This document shows positions 39,245-50,600 of a stretch of DNA of 64,000 nt, in pieces. This stretch comes from Prunella strophiata (taxonomy: Eukaryota > Chordata > Aves > Passeriformes > Prunellidae): assembly GCA_036583965.1 (NCBI GenBank), contig JAZBQD010000015.1, forward strand, positions 23,341,310 to 23,405,309, in the 5' to 3' direction. The position numbers and the translations under genes were made by a program. The notes beneath the pieces were generated by a model. The model saw nothing but the letters and a program-made list of their open reading frames with translations. It was not told where the DNA came from and made no database searches. How positions within the stretch are numbered: the first letter of the stretch is position 1; every line of letters starts with the position of its first letter.

Positions 39245-42200
39245 CAAGCACAGAGTAAAATTCATTCCTAAATCTCTAAGCCTTTATTCCTGACTCAGCT
39301 AATGGCCAGCAAAAAACCTCAGGAAGGCAAACCCAGAAGGTGAGGAGGTGAAGCAGTGAGCTGCAGTAGTGGGGACTTCCCTTCAAGGGAAGGCTAAGCA
39401 CAGGGCTGACTGTGAGCACCTGCCCCAGCTCTGGGGCTTGGATGTCTGCAGGAAAAGTGTTTGTCCCTACACCTGGGAACCAGAGCTGCAGATCCTGCCC
39501 AAGATCTGAGGGGATTGCCTGGCTGTGATTTCTGATAAGAGAAAGAGAACGAAGAGCACCTAAATCCTGCTTCAGTCTGAAGGAGGAATCTTGGTATCTG
39601 GGCTCTGCTCCTGAGCTTATTTCTGATTTTCATGCAATGATTGCTATATGTAACAGTTCAGGCAGCAGAATCTGTGGTCACAGTGATGAACAAAGCCCTA
39701 GAGACTACTTTATTTTATCATCCCTATTTTAGTATCCTACAGGTGGGCACATACACCCAGATGACAGACTCCTCTAAGACCATCTGCATTTGCATATGTG
39801 TGTGAATAAAGAAAAGAAGCATGTCTTCCAGCTTGATGGTTGCTTCATGTCACAATACTATCAAGCCTTGTAAAAAGACTATAGATGAGGAAATACTTTC
39901 ATTTTCTTTTTAGATTTTACACAGTGTTATGTATTTTGAGCTGTGCAAATTTGGACATGTCTATATAGGTACTGAGTTATGAATGCAAGAAGTAAAAAAT
40001 GGTTTCTTCTGCATTTATGAGGAAAAAGGTAACTTTGAAATATGCAGTTTATAAGTCTTAATGTGTATGCCACCTTAAGACATCACGTTACAGGACACCA
40101 GCATCCTGAAAGAAAGGGAATATCTCCATGCTACACTATGGAGCTCAAGTTTTAATCTTCTTTGGAGGTCTTGCATGTAGAGTAAACACAAGTAATCTCC
40201 AGAATATGCATTGTTTAGTCCAGAAGAGCCACTTGGTTCCATTATGTCATTGCTTGCAAGAAGAAAAAGGAAAACTAAAATCTATCATCTTGACCCGTGC
40301 AAGTTTAATAGCTGAGGAGCTCAGCAGCATTAGCTCAGCAGCCAACAGGGGCCAGGGCCTGGCAGAGCAAAGTGGGGAACTTGTGCCAGGGGTGCAGGAG
40401 GCAGGACAGGGAGGTCAGGACAGAGGGAGAGCTCACACTGCCACGCCTGGGGACAGAGCCTGAGAGTGCCAAGTGTCTGAGGCACCTTCTGCAGGGGTGG
40501 GGCTGGGCTGGCCAAGCCCTTCAGGGAGATCCTCTGGGAATGAAGGTGGCTATGTGCTGTTCATTAGTCAGATGTGCTGCTGATTCAGCTTCCTCCTGCT
40601 TTGAGAGCATCCACACCTACTAACAAATGAAATCAGCTTAGGAGACATCTGTCAAGCTGAAAGGTGGTGTCACTGTCATTGCCAGCCAAGAACGAGGTAC
40701 CGTGGGGGTAAAGGGCTGCTGGGGTGGTGGCTAGGCTGAGACACAGCAGAGGCTAGGAGAATTACATCACCAGAATGGACATGGAGTACTCTGAGCACAG
40801 CCAAACACAGAAGCTGGAGATACAAGGCAGCACCAACAGGGAAGGACTGTGCCCATCAGTGGGGTTAAAATTGTGTGTGAACTTCCCTGAGAAAGAGCAG
40901 AGCCCATGTCTTCCAGCAGGTGGGCAATTCAGAATGACTGCTGCAAGGAAGGAAGCAAGCAGGAAGTGTCTCTGCTTCTCAGACAGTGTGGGGAACCTTT
41001 TCAGGAACCTCTCCTGAGTTCCTGGTCATCTGTTTGCTGCTACCTCAGACAGGAGGACTGATCCAACAGAGAATTAAGATTAGCAGGTCAAAACTGAAGA
41101 GCATGTTCTGGGGGGGGGACAGGGATGATACAGGCAAGGTTTCATCATCCAAGGCACAGCACACATAGACCAGTCAAAGAGCCATATCTCCTGGACAGGA
41201 CAACAGGGCCACACAAATGGTGTAGCTTCAATCATTCTGGCCAGCAAGCATTAATACTGTGAACTACTGGATACCTCTGCCTTCCCTCTTTTGTGCTTGC
41301 TAAACAGTCAGTGCCATGCTTTGGTCCTACCCCAACACATCCCTACATGATTTACCTCTCCCCCTTAGGCCCTTTACCATTCTGTCTCTTGTTTTGGATG
41401 ATTGCTCACAAAAGTGATCATCTGCTTTTCTTGCTTTGTGCTTTTTTGTCTAGGTACCCTCTCCTCAGCATAATTCTCACACCATTGCATAAAGACAAAT
41501 TATCTCAATGTGAACTGGGGTATAAACAATAGAAAGGACAGAGCTACCAAAAGAGAGTGAGAGATGTCAAAGGAAGGTTTGAAGGATACCTTAAATGGAA
41601 GGAATATGTGGTCCTTTAACACAATATATTCTCAAATTATGAGAACTATAGAGATTTGGCTGAATATTTTAAGACTGAATTGTTTGTGTGGAAGGGTAAG
41701 GTCTTTCAGAAAGAATTGTTAGGAAAATAGAACTGTCAGGGGAAAAAGTGAAATGTTGATGGGGATGCATGTACTTATTTTGAAGTGCAGGGTACAAGAG
41801 ATGGCAATGATATCAGTGTTGGTAATTATACCATGATGAGAATACACAGTCCTTACAAAGGAAAAGAGGGAAAAGTAGAAAAATTACAGTGAACAAGCAG
41901 ACTTCTATAAAATAAGATTAGTGATAAGAAGTATTTAATAAGAAATAAATCAAAGAAAAGCCTTAGTAGGAATGACCAGGTCTTTCTATAAATGGAGTGA
42001 ATTACATATGTCCCAAAGCAAAAGTAGTATTAGGAATTTTAGTAAGAATGAACTAAATCAGAGCTTATCTTTGCTAAAACAGAGCTCATCAGTGTTCTCA
42101 GTCTCACAAAGAAGCTCAGACAATTATAGGTAGGTTACACCACTAAACTGAGTATATACAGTAGGCAAATACAGACAAAACCATAATTATGTCAGTGCAA

Positions 42201-44775
42201 CTATCAGTGCAATGAAGATAACATGAAAATACATTGTTAGTGTTGCACTTCTGACATTGTTTGAGAGATACTTTTTGTAGGAACTTTCCCTCAGCAGTGT
42301 TGTAAAGTCTCATCTGGGAGAATATGGGGGCACAGGTCGCCAGGAAGGGTGGAGTGACTGAGCAATGTACAGAGGGCATGCTTGTGAATGAGCAGATGCT
42401 GCTCCATTCCACAGTGCAATGGAAACTAAGGCTGGTCATTATTTGCATTTTTTACAGTCAGGGATGTTGCAGGTATAGGTGATTCTGCCACATGAGAAGT
42501 GAAGGAACTAGGTCAATAGAAACTTAAATTTGTTTTCAGCATTACTTTTCTGTGCTTCTTTTCCTTCCAGTGCTACTATCTCATGTTGACACACATTATT
42601 TATATTGTGAAATTATCATACCCTAATAGATCTGTAAAAGAAATATTTTCTAAACAAACAGAAAGGGAAAGAAGCTGAGGTCAGGCAGGTCCAGCTAGTT
42701 TGGGAGGTGGGAGAGGTACATGAAGAGATGTCAGCTGAGTTGAAACCAGGAGTAAAAGTAAAAAGACAAAAAGAGAAAATGAAAAAGGAGTGAGGGAGAA
42801 ACGACAAAGTTGATAAATGGGAAGGGTGAAAAGGATGTGACTAATGATATGAGAAGAGTTGTTTCTGGAAAAACTGACTCGTTGAACAATGATTCACACA
42901 ATAAACACCTGGACGTTTGCCTTTTTTTTGTTGGATTTACTCAGAGAAACAGCTGGCTCAAGGACCCAGTCTCACTGCTGAGTTTCTTCTTGTGATTTTA
43001 TCTGTTGCACCATGTTATGACTGTTGTAAAGCCTTAAGTGCTTCTGGACTTTGTAATGCATCTGACATGGGAGACTTTTTTTTTCTCCTCTGCAACCTGT
43101 AAGCAGTTGCTCGGTGCCTGGGTGCCTGGGAAACTTTTTCAGCCAGAGGAAGATACTGGGCATGACAGGCTCACCTCTGACTTTAAATAATGGGGACATT
43201 CAGTTAGACATGCCAGGTACCTTACGTCTGTGTATTTGTACTTCAAGTAATACGCTGCATTTCCTAGTAATTGAACTTCCAAGCAGAGACACCAGCACTT
43301 GAAAGACAAATGCTTGACTTGTTTATAGGGATTGCACTTCTGACATCATGACTTGAGTTACTCTGCACTTGTCATGTGAAGGAGGATTAAAAATGTCATT
43401 AGGAATTTGTGGATGGGAATTTGGTTCTGCCACGTGAAGTGTCGCTGTTTTAAAATTAGTACTTGTTGTTGAAAGTACTGCTCATTCATATCCAACTAGT
43501 ACACAGTTAATCTGCATGAAGGTCACTTAAAATCAACATATTTCCGAGAAAGTTAATTTCCCTCTTCTTCTTCTATTTATTTAGAAATCAACAGCAATGA
43601 GTTTTAATGCTTTATTCAAAACTGGTTTTGAGCTGTGCTCTAACGATAACTCACTGCTAGCAGACAGCTTTGAGAAAGTCTGAATCATTCTGAGTGCATG
43701 AGTGAATGGAGAGCACTTGTGTTTTAAAGCATGCTGAAAGCATAGCCTAGAGGTTTTTCCTGGAGAAACAAACATTGATTTTGAGGGAAAAGTGTGATCT
43801 GAAACACAAATAGAAGGCCTAACTTTTCCCAGAACTGTACACCTTAGAGCTACAGTCAATTCTAAACACTTCTTTCTTTAGATACATAATTCAGAAAATC
43901 ATGTACTGCACAAATAATTTAACAGTGTTCAAGAGCAATCTGACAGACTGAGGAAATTGAAAGCAAAAGTTAGAACCTAGATGAAAAGTAACATTTTTCA
44001 ATTCAACAAAATAAGCCTGCCCAAAACTTCTGAAATAAGCACAATATTAAAAAGTGAGATACAAAAAGCATAACATTTTAAGAACTGCAATTAAAAAAAA
44101 AAATAGGGTTTTTTTCAAATATATTTTATTTATTATTTATTTTACCACTGTCCTTTACAGCCCAATTGATTTCAGTTCCCTTTTACTGCAGGTGTCGTAA
44201 TGCAGAGACTAGTGGGGACTAGTTCCCTTGAAAGGCTGCAAACGTAAAACAGACGTGAAAGATGGCACAAAAGGGAAAGGAATAATTGCATCCATTATGA
44301 GATAAGTATCTGGAAAAGGGCAGACAGACTGATCTGCCCAAAGTTACCCAAAGTAAATTTTTAGCAGAGCTCAGACAGAATTTGACCTTTCCAATACGAG
44401 GACTGATGGATCATTTTCATAACTTGGCTGGGTCCTTCCCATTAAAGGATCTGCTGTGAAAACAAGCCACCTTTATGTCCAAATTCTTGTCTTCTGAATG
44501 TGAATTATTCCTGTGACTTAGCAAGTAGCAAACCTGCTCTCCACCCAAGGCCCATGCCCTCTCCTCTCCACCTGCTCTCCTACAGAAAGGTTTTCCCCTG
44601 TGGCTCCAACCCATGCCCTGCATGTTCTTTTCTCACAGCCCGACTGAAAAAAAATAAATCAGAAAGAAAATCACAAAGGATGGAAAAATATTGAAGACTG
44701 TGAATTACATTTGAGCTACCTTGCTTCCTTACTGTTGTTTGATACCACACCTAGTCATTAGAATCAATAATTATC

Positions 44776-44855
44776 CTGCAGTTAATGTTTGAGCTGCTGG
44801 ACCTCCGAGGGCAAGTCTGAGGAACTATAAACTGGATAAGCACAGACAGACATCA
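44776..44855 (+). promoter_or_regulatory. CDH17: Candidate CDH17 promoter
   Basis: A TATA-like TATAAAC lies at 44826-44832. Upstream, GTTAATG near 44780 resembles an HNF1 half site, preceded by a homeobox-rich stretch CATTAGAATCAATAATTATC. CDH17 is known to be driven by intestinal homeodomain factors (CDX2, HNF1-type). About 100 bases below the TATA is a perfect donor, CAG|GTAAGG. Position about 2.6 kb before the start-codon exon is plausible. This is an inference from motif spacing only. Confidence 0.35.
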
Positions 44856-44932
44856 CCAACCTGTGCAAAGGTGATTCCCACAGCTGAAAGAAAGAAGCAT
44901 TTTTAGAGCAAAATAAGCTTTTCATGTTACAG
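44856..44932 (+). other. CDH17: Candidate CDH17 non-coding exon 1
   Basis: It runs from the predicted TATA-directed start to a consensus donor TGTTACAG|GTAAGG at 44933. The start-codon exon at 47570 has an acceptor, so an upstream non-coding exon must exist; this is the best candidate I see, but an exon further upstream is possible. Confidence 0.35.
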
Positions 44933-47569
44933 GTAAGGGATGATCTAACTGACATTTCACAGAAAGATTTTAAAAGCTGAAGTGGGGGTTTTGCTAAAGG
45001 ATTTTCAGGCAGTGTTAGGAACTCAGCTGTCCCTGTAAAATGGATGACTGCTGTGCTAAGGCTTAGTCTGGTTTATATTTGATTTGGATCAATTTCCTCT
45101 GTTTTCTCTTTGCTGAATTTGAACATCTGAAATCAATCAACTAAAGAAAATAATATTTTTTTCCCTGGAACCAAATTCTTGTGATTGTTACTGATCTTTA
45201 ATCTCCGGGAATATTCTTTGTTCTCTGAATGTTTATTACTGAAAGTCACTGGAATATTTGTATGATGGTTATCCTAGAGATTTCTCTTCAGTCATGGGAA
45301 GTGTGAGGGATTATTAGAGTTGTAGCACTGAGATGAAGCTAAGAAATGAAGGAGAAAATATGGCTCCAGTCCTCAACCCAGATCTCAAGCTGCTTTTAGT
45401 TAAGCTGATGCTATTCTAATCCTGAAACTGCCTGTTACTGAAAACTTTTATATGAATCTATATATACTGGAACTCTGTTCTGAGTGACAGAGGAGTATGG
45501 ATTTTGGGGTTTTTGTCCTTGGCAGTGAGACGGTTCATGAGACTTGGTAGCAGTTTCCACCCAAAAATAAATGTTCAAGGACTGATCAAAACTTGCAATA
45601 GGCACCATAAATGACACGACATAAGGAAATAATGTTTGTGTTCAAAGAGAAGGGAACATCAAAGGCACTTGTCATGCAAACTGTGAAATGGCTGAATTTC
45701 CACTGCTGCATTTAGTGGTCGGATCTAGACAGGAGAGCCTGGCCATGACACAGCCACATTTAGCAATTAATTTGCTAGCATTTTCTGTCCCCAAAAGTAA
45801 GGTGGGATGTTTCCCCTGAAACTTTCTCCTCCCCTGGTAGGTCTGGCTCCTTCTTTTTTCCCTGAATCCAGAGCATGGTACCCTGGACCACCCCATACAT
45901 TTTTTCCTCCCTTTTCATGACCTCCCACAGTACTTTTAGCTCCCTGGTGTTCCTCCACCACTGGCTGGCAAAGGGGCACCTTCAGCCATGCCTCCTCCAG
46001 AGGGGCAGACAAAACCCTGCAGGGAGCTCCTGGGCACAGACTGCAGCCTTACAGGATGGAGAGGGAACACCTGGGCACTCTGTCCCACCCTCTCCCACAA
46101 ATTAATAAGGAATTAGTTTTTTGAAGTTCCCACATGGCTACTAAGTGCAGCAGGAACAGGCCAATATATTCAGAAGGGAGTGGCAGGAAGGGAAGGGAGG
46201 GGAGGGGAGAGGTTGTATGGGCAGAGGAACTGAAAGAATTTTCATTGACGGTATAACCAGAATATCAGCAACAGTTTTGGTTTGAGGTGTCCTTCCAGGA
46301 GGTTCAAAGTGTCTTTTCCTTCTCTGCCCTGCCTGTGCCACCTCTGGCTTCAGGAGGTCTGTGAAGGATCCACTAAGGTGGCACCACGGGCCAAGCATCT
46401 ACAGGAGGTTCAATTTCAGCCCTTGTCTCCTGACAAATTTGATTATTTTCCTGATTGCTTCTGGTTTCAAAAGCCCAACATATTATTTTCTTCCAGTATC
46501 CACACAGTTATCTCCAGCCCAAGGAAAGAGCCCAGTATTTCAAAGGGTGTCATTGCACATGCAGTATAACACAGCTCAGAATGGGATTTGGAAGATAAAC
46601 TCCTGTGGCATGTCCTAGAATGAGTGCTTGAGAGAGCAGCAGTGTGGGTAGCAGTTTCTATATTTACAGGTCCCCTTTTTGTTCAGCCATTGAGGAAAGA
46701 AAAGAAGGAGGGGGAGATGGTCTGATGGGAAGCACAAGCAGGAAGGCATCTGGAGGGAGCTGTGCCTCCACACTGTGCTCTCCCCATTGGGGGCCCCCTT
46801 GGGACAGATCTGTGGAAGGATTCCCCTAGGTGGGAGCCATATAACATGAAGCACCACTGAAGATGGCAGCACAACACACCAGCTTCACCTCCTTCCAGAA
46901 CTGGCCTCATCCTCTGTTAAAATCTGGAGGCAGTGAGGAAGTAGGATAACATTTTGTGAAATCCATCCAGTTTTCAGGAAGACATAACATCAACTGTGGA
47001 AGTGTGTGCTCAACATTTCTTTGAAATTTGAGGCAGAGAGTGCTCCTTGGAGTTGGAAATTTTGTTTCCAGTAGCCATTGTTTTAGGGGGTGCAGGTGCC
47101 TTAGGCTTCCTTTTCCTCTGCAATCTGCAGGAAACAGTTGGATTTTCGAAGCAGAACACAGATACCTCTGGATGGTCTCTGCAAGACTTTTGTCCTGGGG
47201 TTGTAGCATTTCCTGTGAACGTGTTATTGCTTTCAGTAAAGCAGAAATGAAAATGGGTTTGCGGTCCAGAATCATTATAACAGTGAGGTTGCATGGCTTT
47301 TTTGTGCTGGATTCGAATCTTTGAGAGCTCTTTGGCAATCTCACATGTTGCATCTCTTGCACCATTAGGCACAACCTGATGGGCACAGCCTTCCTTGGCA
47401 GCCCAGGGGTACCAGTGGTCTCACCTCTCACGGGCAGAGCTGCAGCTGCTCCTTCAGGAATCACCCCTCTGCTCCCTCCCTGCAGCTTCAGGAAACTCAG
47501 CTGTTGCCTTGGTGTGCAAAGAGACTGGGCCAGCTCTATGGGGCTAAAGTGACTGTCATCTCTTTGCAG
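44933..47569 (+). other. CDH17: Presumed CDH17 intron 1
   Basis: If exon 1 is correct, this intron runs from GTAAGG to TCTCTTTGCAG. It contains a G-rich quadruplex-type motif at 46190-46207 and two overlapping minus-strand open frames (46907-47581 and 47010-47372) of unknown meaning. No coding exon is recognised. Confidence 0.35.
46190..46207 (+). other. Potential G-quadruplex motif
   Basis: Four runs of three or more G separated by one or two A: GGGAAGGGAGGGGAGGGG. It fits the standard G3N1-7 pattern. Any function is speculative. Confidence 0.6.
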
Positions 47570-47639
47570 GAGCTGAAGCAAAGCATATTCCAGTATGCTT
47601 AAGCTGTGTGGACTTCAATTTCTGCTTCTGATTCACTCG
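47570..47639 (+). CDS. CDH17: CDH17 start-codon exon (5' UTR plus 15 codons of signal peptide)
   Basis: Acceptor TCTCTTTGCAG ends at 47569, ATG at 47595-47597 has A at -3, and donor TCG|GTGAGT lies at 47640. The 15 codons MLKLCGLQFLLLIHS form the hydrophobic core of a signal peptide in phase 0. Joined to the next exon they give 30 residues up to the conserved GPL, against 31 in human. This length and phase agreement is why I choose this exon. Confidence 0.85.
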
Positions 47640-50600
47640 GTGAGTTACAGGTTTTCCTTTGTTTATCTGTGAGCAAACAGCAAAGGTTGCCTGCGAGCCT
47701 CTGAGCTCTAATCCATGGGGTGTGCCAGCCTGCAGGTCAGGCAGGCCCTGGTGCCAGCAGAGTGGCTGTAACTCTGGGTGTGGCAGCACATGTGTGTGAC
47801 CCCACAGCAAGTTAAGAAGACATCTCAGTCATTAGGTAAAAAAAACCTTCAAAAATCCTAGAAGGCACCAATTTACTTGTTTTCCCTCTTCTACTTCCTC
47901 TTTAGATATCACAGTTTCCAAGTTGTGAATTTGCATGCTAGAAAAGATTTAAACATACTGCAACAAATCACCAAAGAATGAAAACATCAGTATCATGAGT
48001 TCTGCATTATAATCCATACATGTGCTGACATATTAAATGTATTCTAAGACATATAATGGCTCATAGTTTAAACTGTGCATACTAATTTTGTATCCTCATT
48101 ATTTGATTCCTGTGAATCCCTTTTCAGAGGATTTTCTGGAACTGAAATATATTAATTATGCTCTTTATGGACCTTATGTATTAAATGCAATAGATTTACT
48201 GATGTTTGTAAAGGCTACAGCAGTGGTGACTTCTACTTCACAACTGAAATTAACAGAAAAGATTGAAAAAATGTGTGAAATTCAAGTTCAGTAAATAATG
48301 CCTCAGAATATGGAGACCTTGAGGGGTGCCACAGTGAGCACCTCCTTTTCCTTTCCCATATCACGAGCTGCTGCTTGTGGCAGTGCTGGCCCCCCCATGA
48401 AGCCACTCTGCAAGCATTATAGCCATCTTCAGAAGATATACCAATGGATATGGACCAGGGGTAAAGCCTCTTTCCCCTTCAAGCTCCTGAATTGTGATTC
48501 ATGTGGTAGGAATACATTTGGAAATCTTTATGGTCCACATAAAGTAATTTTAATCGGCAGAAGTGATATCGCTTACTTGTTTCACAGGCTGCACTTTGAA
48601 CTTGCTGGTTTTTATAGCATCAGCCTTTGTTCCTCCATGGCAGGGAACATGATAAAGCAAAATCTGTCCATAAAATGGCACCAGGAAAAGCCTCCAGGAG
48701 ACAGGCTGTGCCAACCTGTGTGACATGGGAATAGCCAGAGCAGGTCAGATTCAGGGTCCTGATATCTGGTCCCTGGTGAGACCTGCAGTCAGCATTTTGC
48801 AAAAATATTAGAAGGTAGCTGCAAAGTGCATTTTCCTGGATGCATAACTATCAGATTGCATTTGTTGATATTCTTCTGCTGACACTAGTGTTCACTAACA
48901 TCCCTCCCTCTCCTTCCCCAGCTCTCTGCTTTTCCTTTTTTTAAAAGGTGTCACAAAACCTTGTAGGCGAGCGGGACAGCATCTCTGGCTGTTATTAAGA
49001 ACAATATGGAATTATTGAAGCACTACTTGTGACACACACACACAGAGCAGTGCTGTAGGGGGAATTGTGCTGAACTTAGCTATGTTTTTGTCATAGGCAG
49101 AATTAAGCTTTCCCTTGGTAATATGCAGACTGTGCTTTTCTGTGAGAAATTGAATAGCTGTCCCAGCAGCAATAGGATCAAATCAATAGGATCAAAGGAT
49201 CAAAGAGGAAAATAGGATCAAAGAGGAAAAGTCATGCAGCAGAGAACACACACTCAACTCTGTGGTGTGATGGACAGGGTGGCAATGGTACTCCAAATCT
49301 GTAAAGTAAAATGAATTAATTTTTACTATGGAAGGAAAGAAACTTTATCCTGTGCAGCCAAATGATGGAGCCCTTATTCTGACTGGCACATCCTCAGTGT
49401 TGTCAACGAGGGAATTCGGGGAAGCTTGGTCTTGCCTTTGAAGAAACAGGTTGATTATCTGAACCACAGTGTGAATTGTCTTGTGTGCAAGGCCTGCCAT
49501 GAGAGGCTCATTTTTGTTTTGTGGTTTTTTTTTTTTTTTCCCCCTTTGTTTTTTTTTTGTGTTGGGAAGCAAGAACAGCCCTGAAATGTTAGGGCGGGAG
49601 TGTGGAGGTCTTTGGGCATTGGGGAGTGTGTGCTTATAAAACTCATAAAAATTTGGCAGAAAAAAAACGTGATGTTAAGACATTGCTAGCCATTAGGAAG
49701 AAAACAGAGGCTGAGACAGATTTGTGTGACATTTTTGCCATCAGGTAAAAGCCAAAGATCTGAAGGACATGTTTGTTCTCTCTGTGGTTTGCATTCACAT
49801 GCAATTGATGTGAAGGCACAGGGCTCAAGGGGCTTGCCCAGATGGCTGTGGCACTGGGGGGGTGCTGTAGTGATCCAGGGAGGGACAGCTCATTCCCATA
49901 CAAAAAAGAATTGATTTACTGGGGAAATTACAAAGGGTGCAGCCACAGCTCATCCCCAGGTGTGATTTTGGTTTCCAGACACACTTGTTTTCACAGGGCT
50001 TTGTGGCTCTTGGATGGGTCATGGATGGTCCCACTGGGGACACAGAGGAGATCCAGCAATGATATTATGAATTCCCTTTTGCTCTTAGTCTAAATTAATC
50101 TATTTTTTTTTCTTCTGTTTGCTCTTGAAGGTAGATTGAATCTCAATTAATTATGTAGCGGTCAGAAAAGGGCAGGGCACATTGCTCTCTTAATTAATTA
50201 ATAAATCACACTGCTTTTAAAAATTATGTGCACTGAAGAACCTGGAGGTGTTCAGTGCAAACCTGGAAGAGTCTCTGCCATTATAGCACAGCAGAACAGC
50301 TCACAGGAGGCTCAGGGGTGGGGAGCTGCTGTTTGTGTGTGGTGGCAGCAGACATCCTTCAGCTGCTTTTCTACATCTCTCTCCCTCCCTCTCTCTCTCC
50401 CAGGCTGTGTGGCTTAGTCTGGAGGCCCTGAGTGTAACTGGGCCTCTGCAGGACATGGACTTCTCTGTTCAGGAAGGAGGGGGTCCACGCATCCTTCACC
50501 AGGTAATTGAGTGTCTCACGTTACCCACTCTGGCCAAAACCCCATGGCCTGCACACAGAGACCACATATGAAGTGTTCTCTCTGTGCTGGTGGGAAGAAC

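Larger units (their letters stand above)
35830..44775. other. Intergenic DNA upstream of CDH17
   Basis: No gene supported. It contains an (ATTC)n microsatellite, a 30-base T-run and a G9 run near 41112. Open frames such as 36814-37290 (minus) and 40128-40463 (plus) have no family resemblance I can see. Confidence 0.5.
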
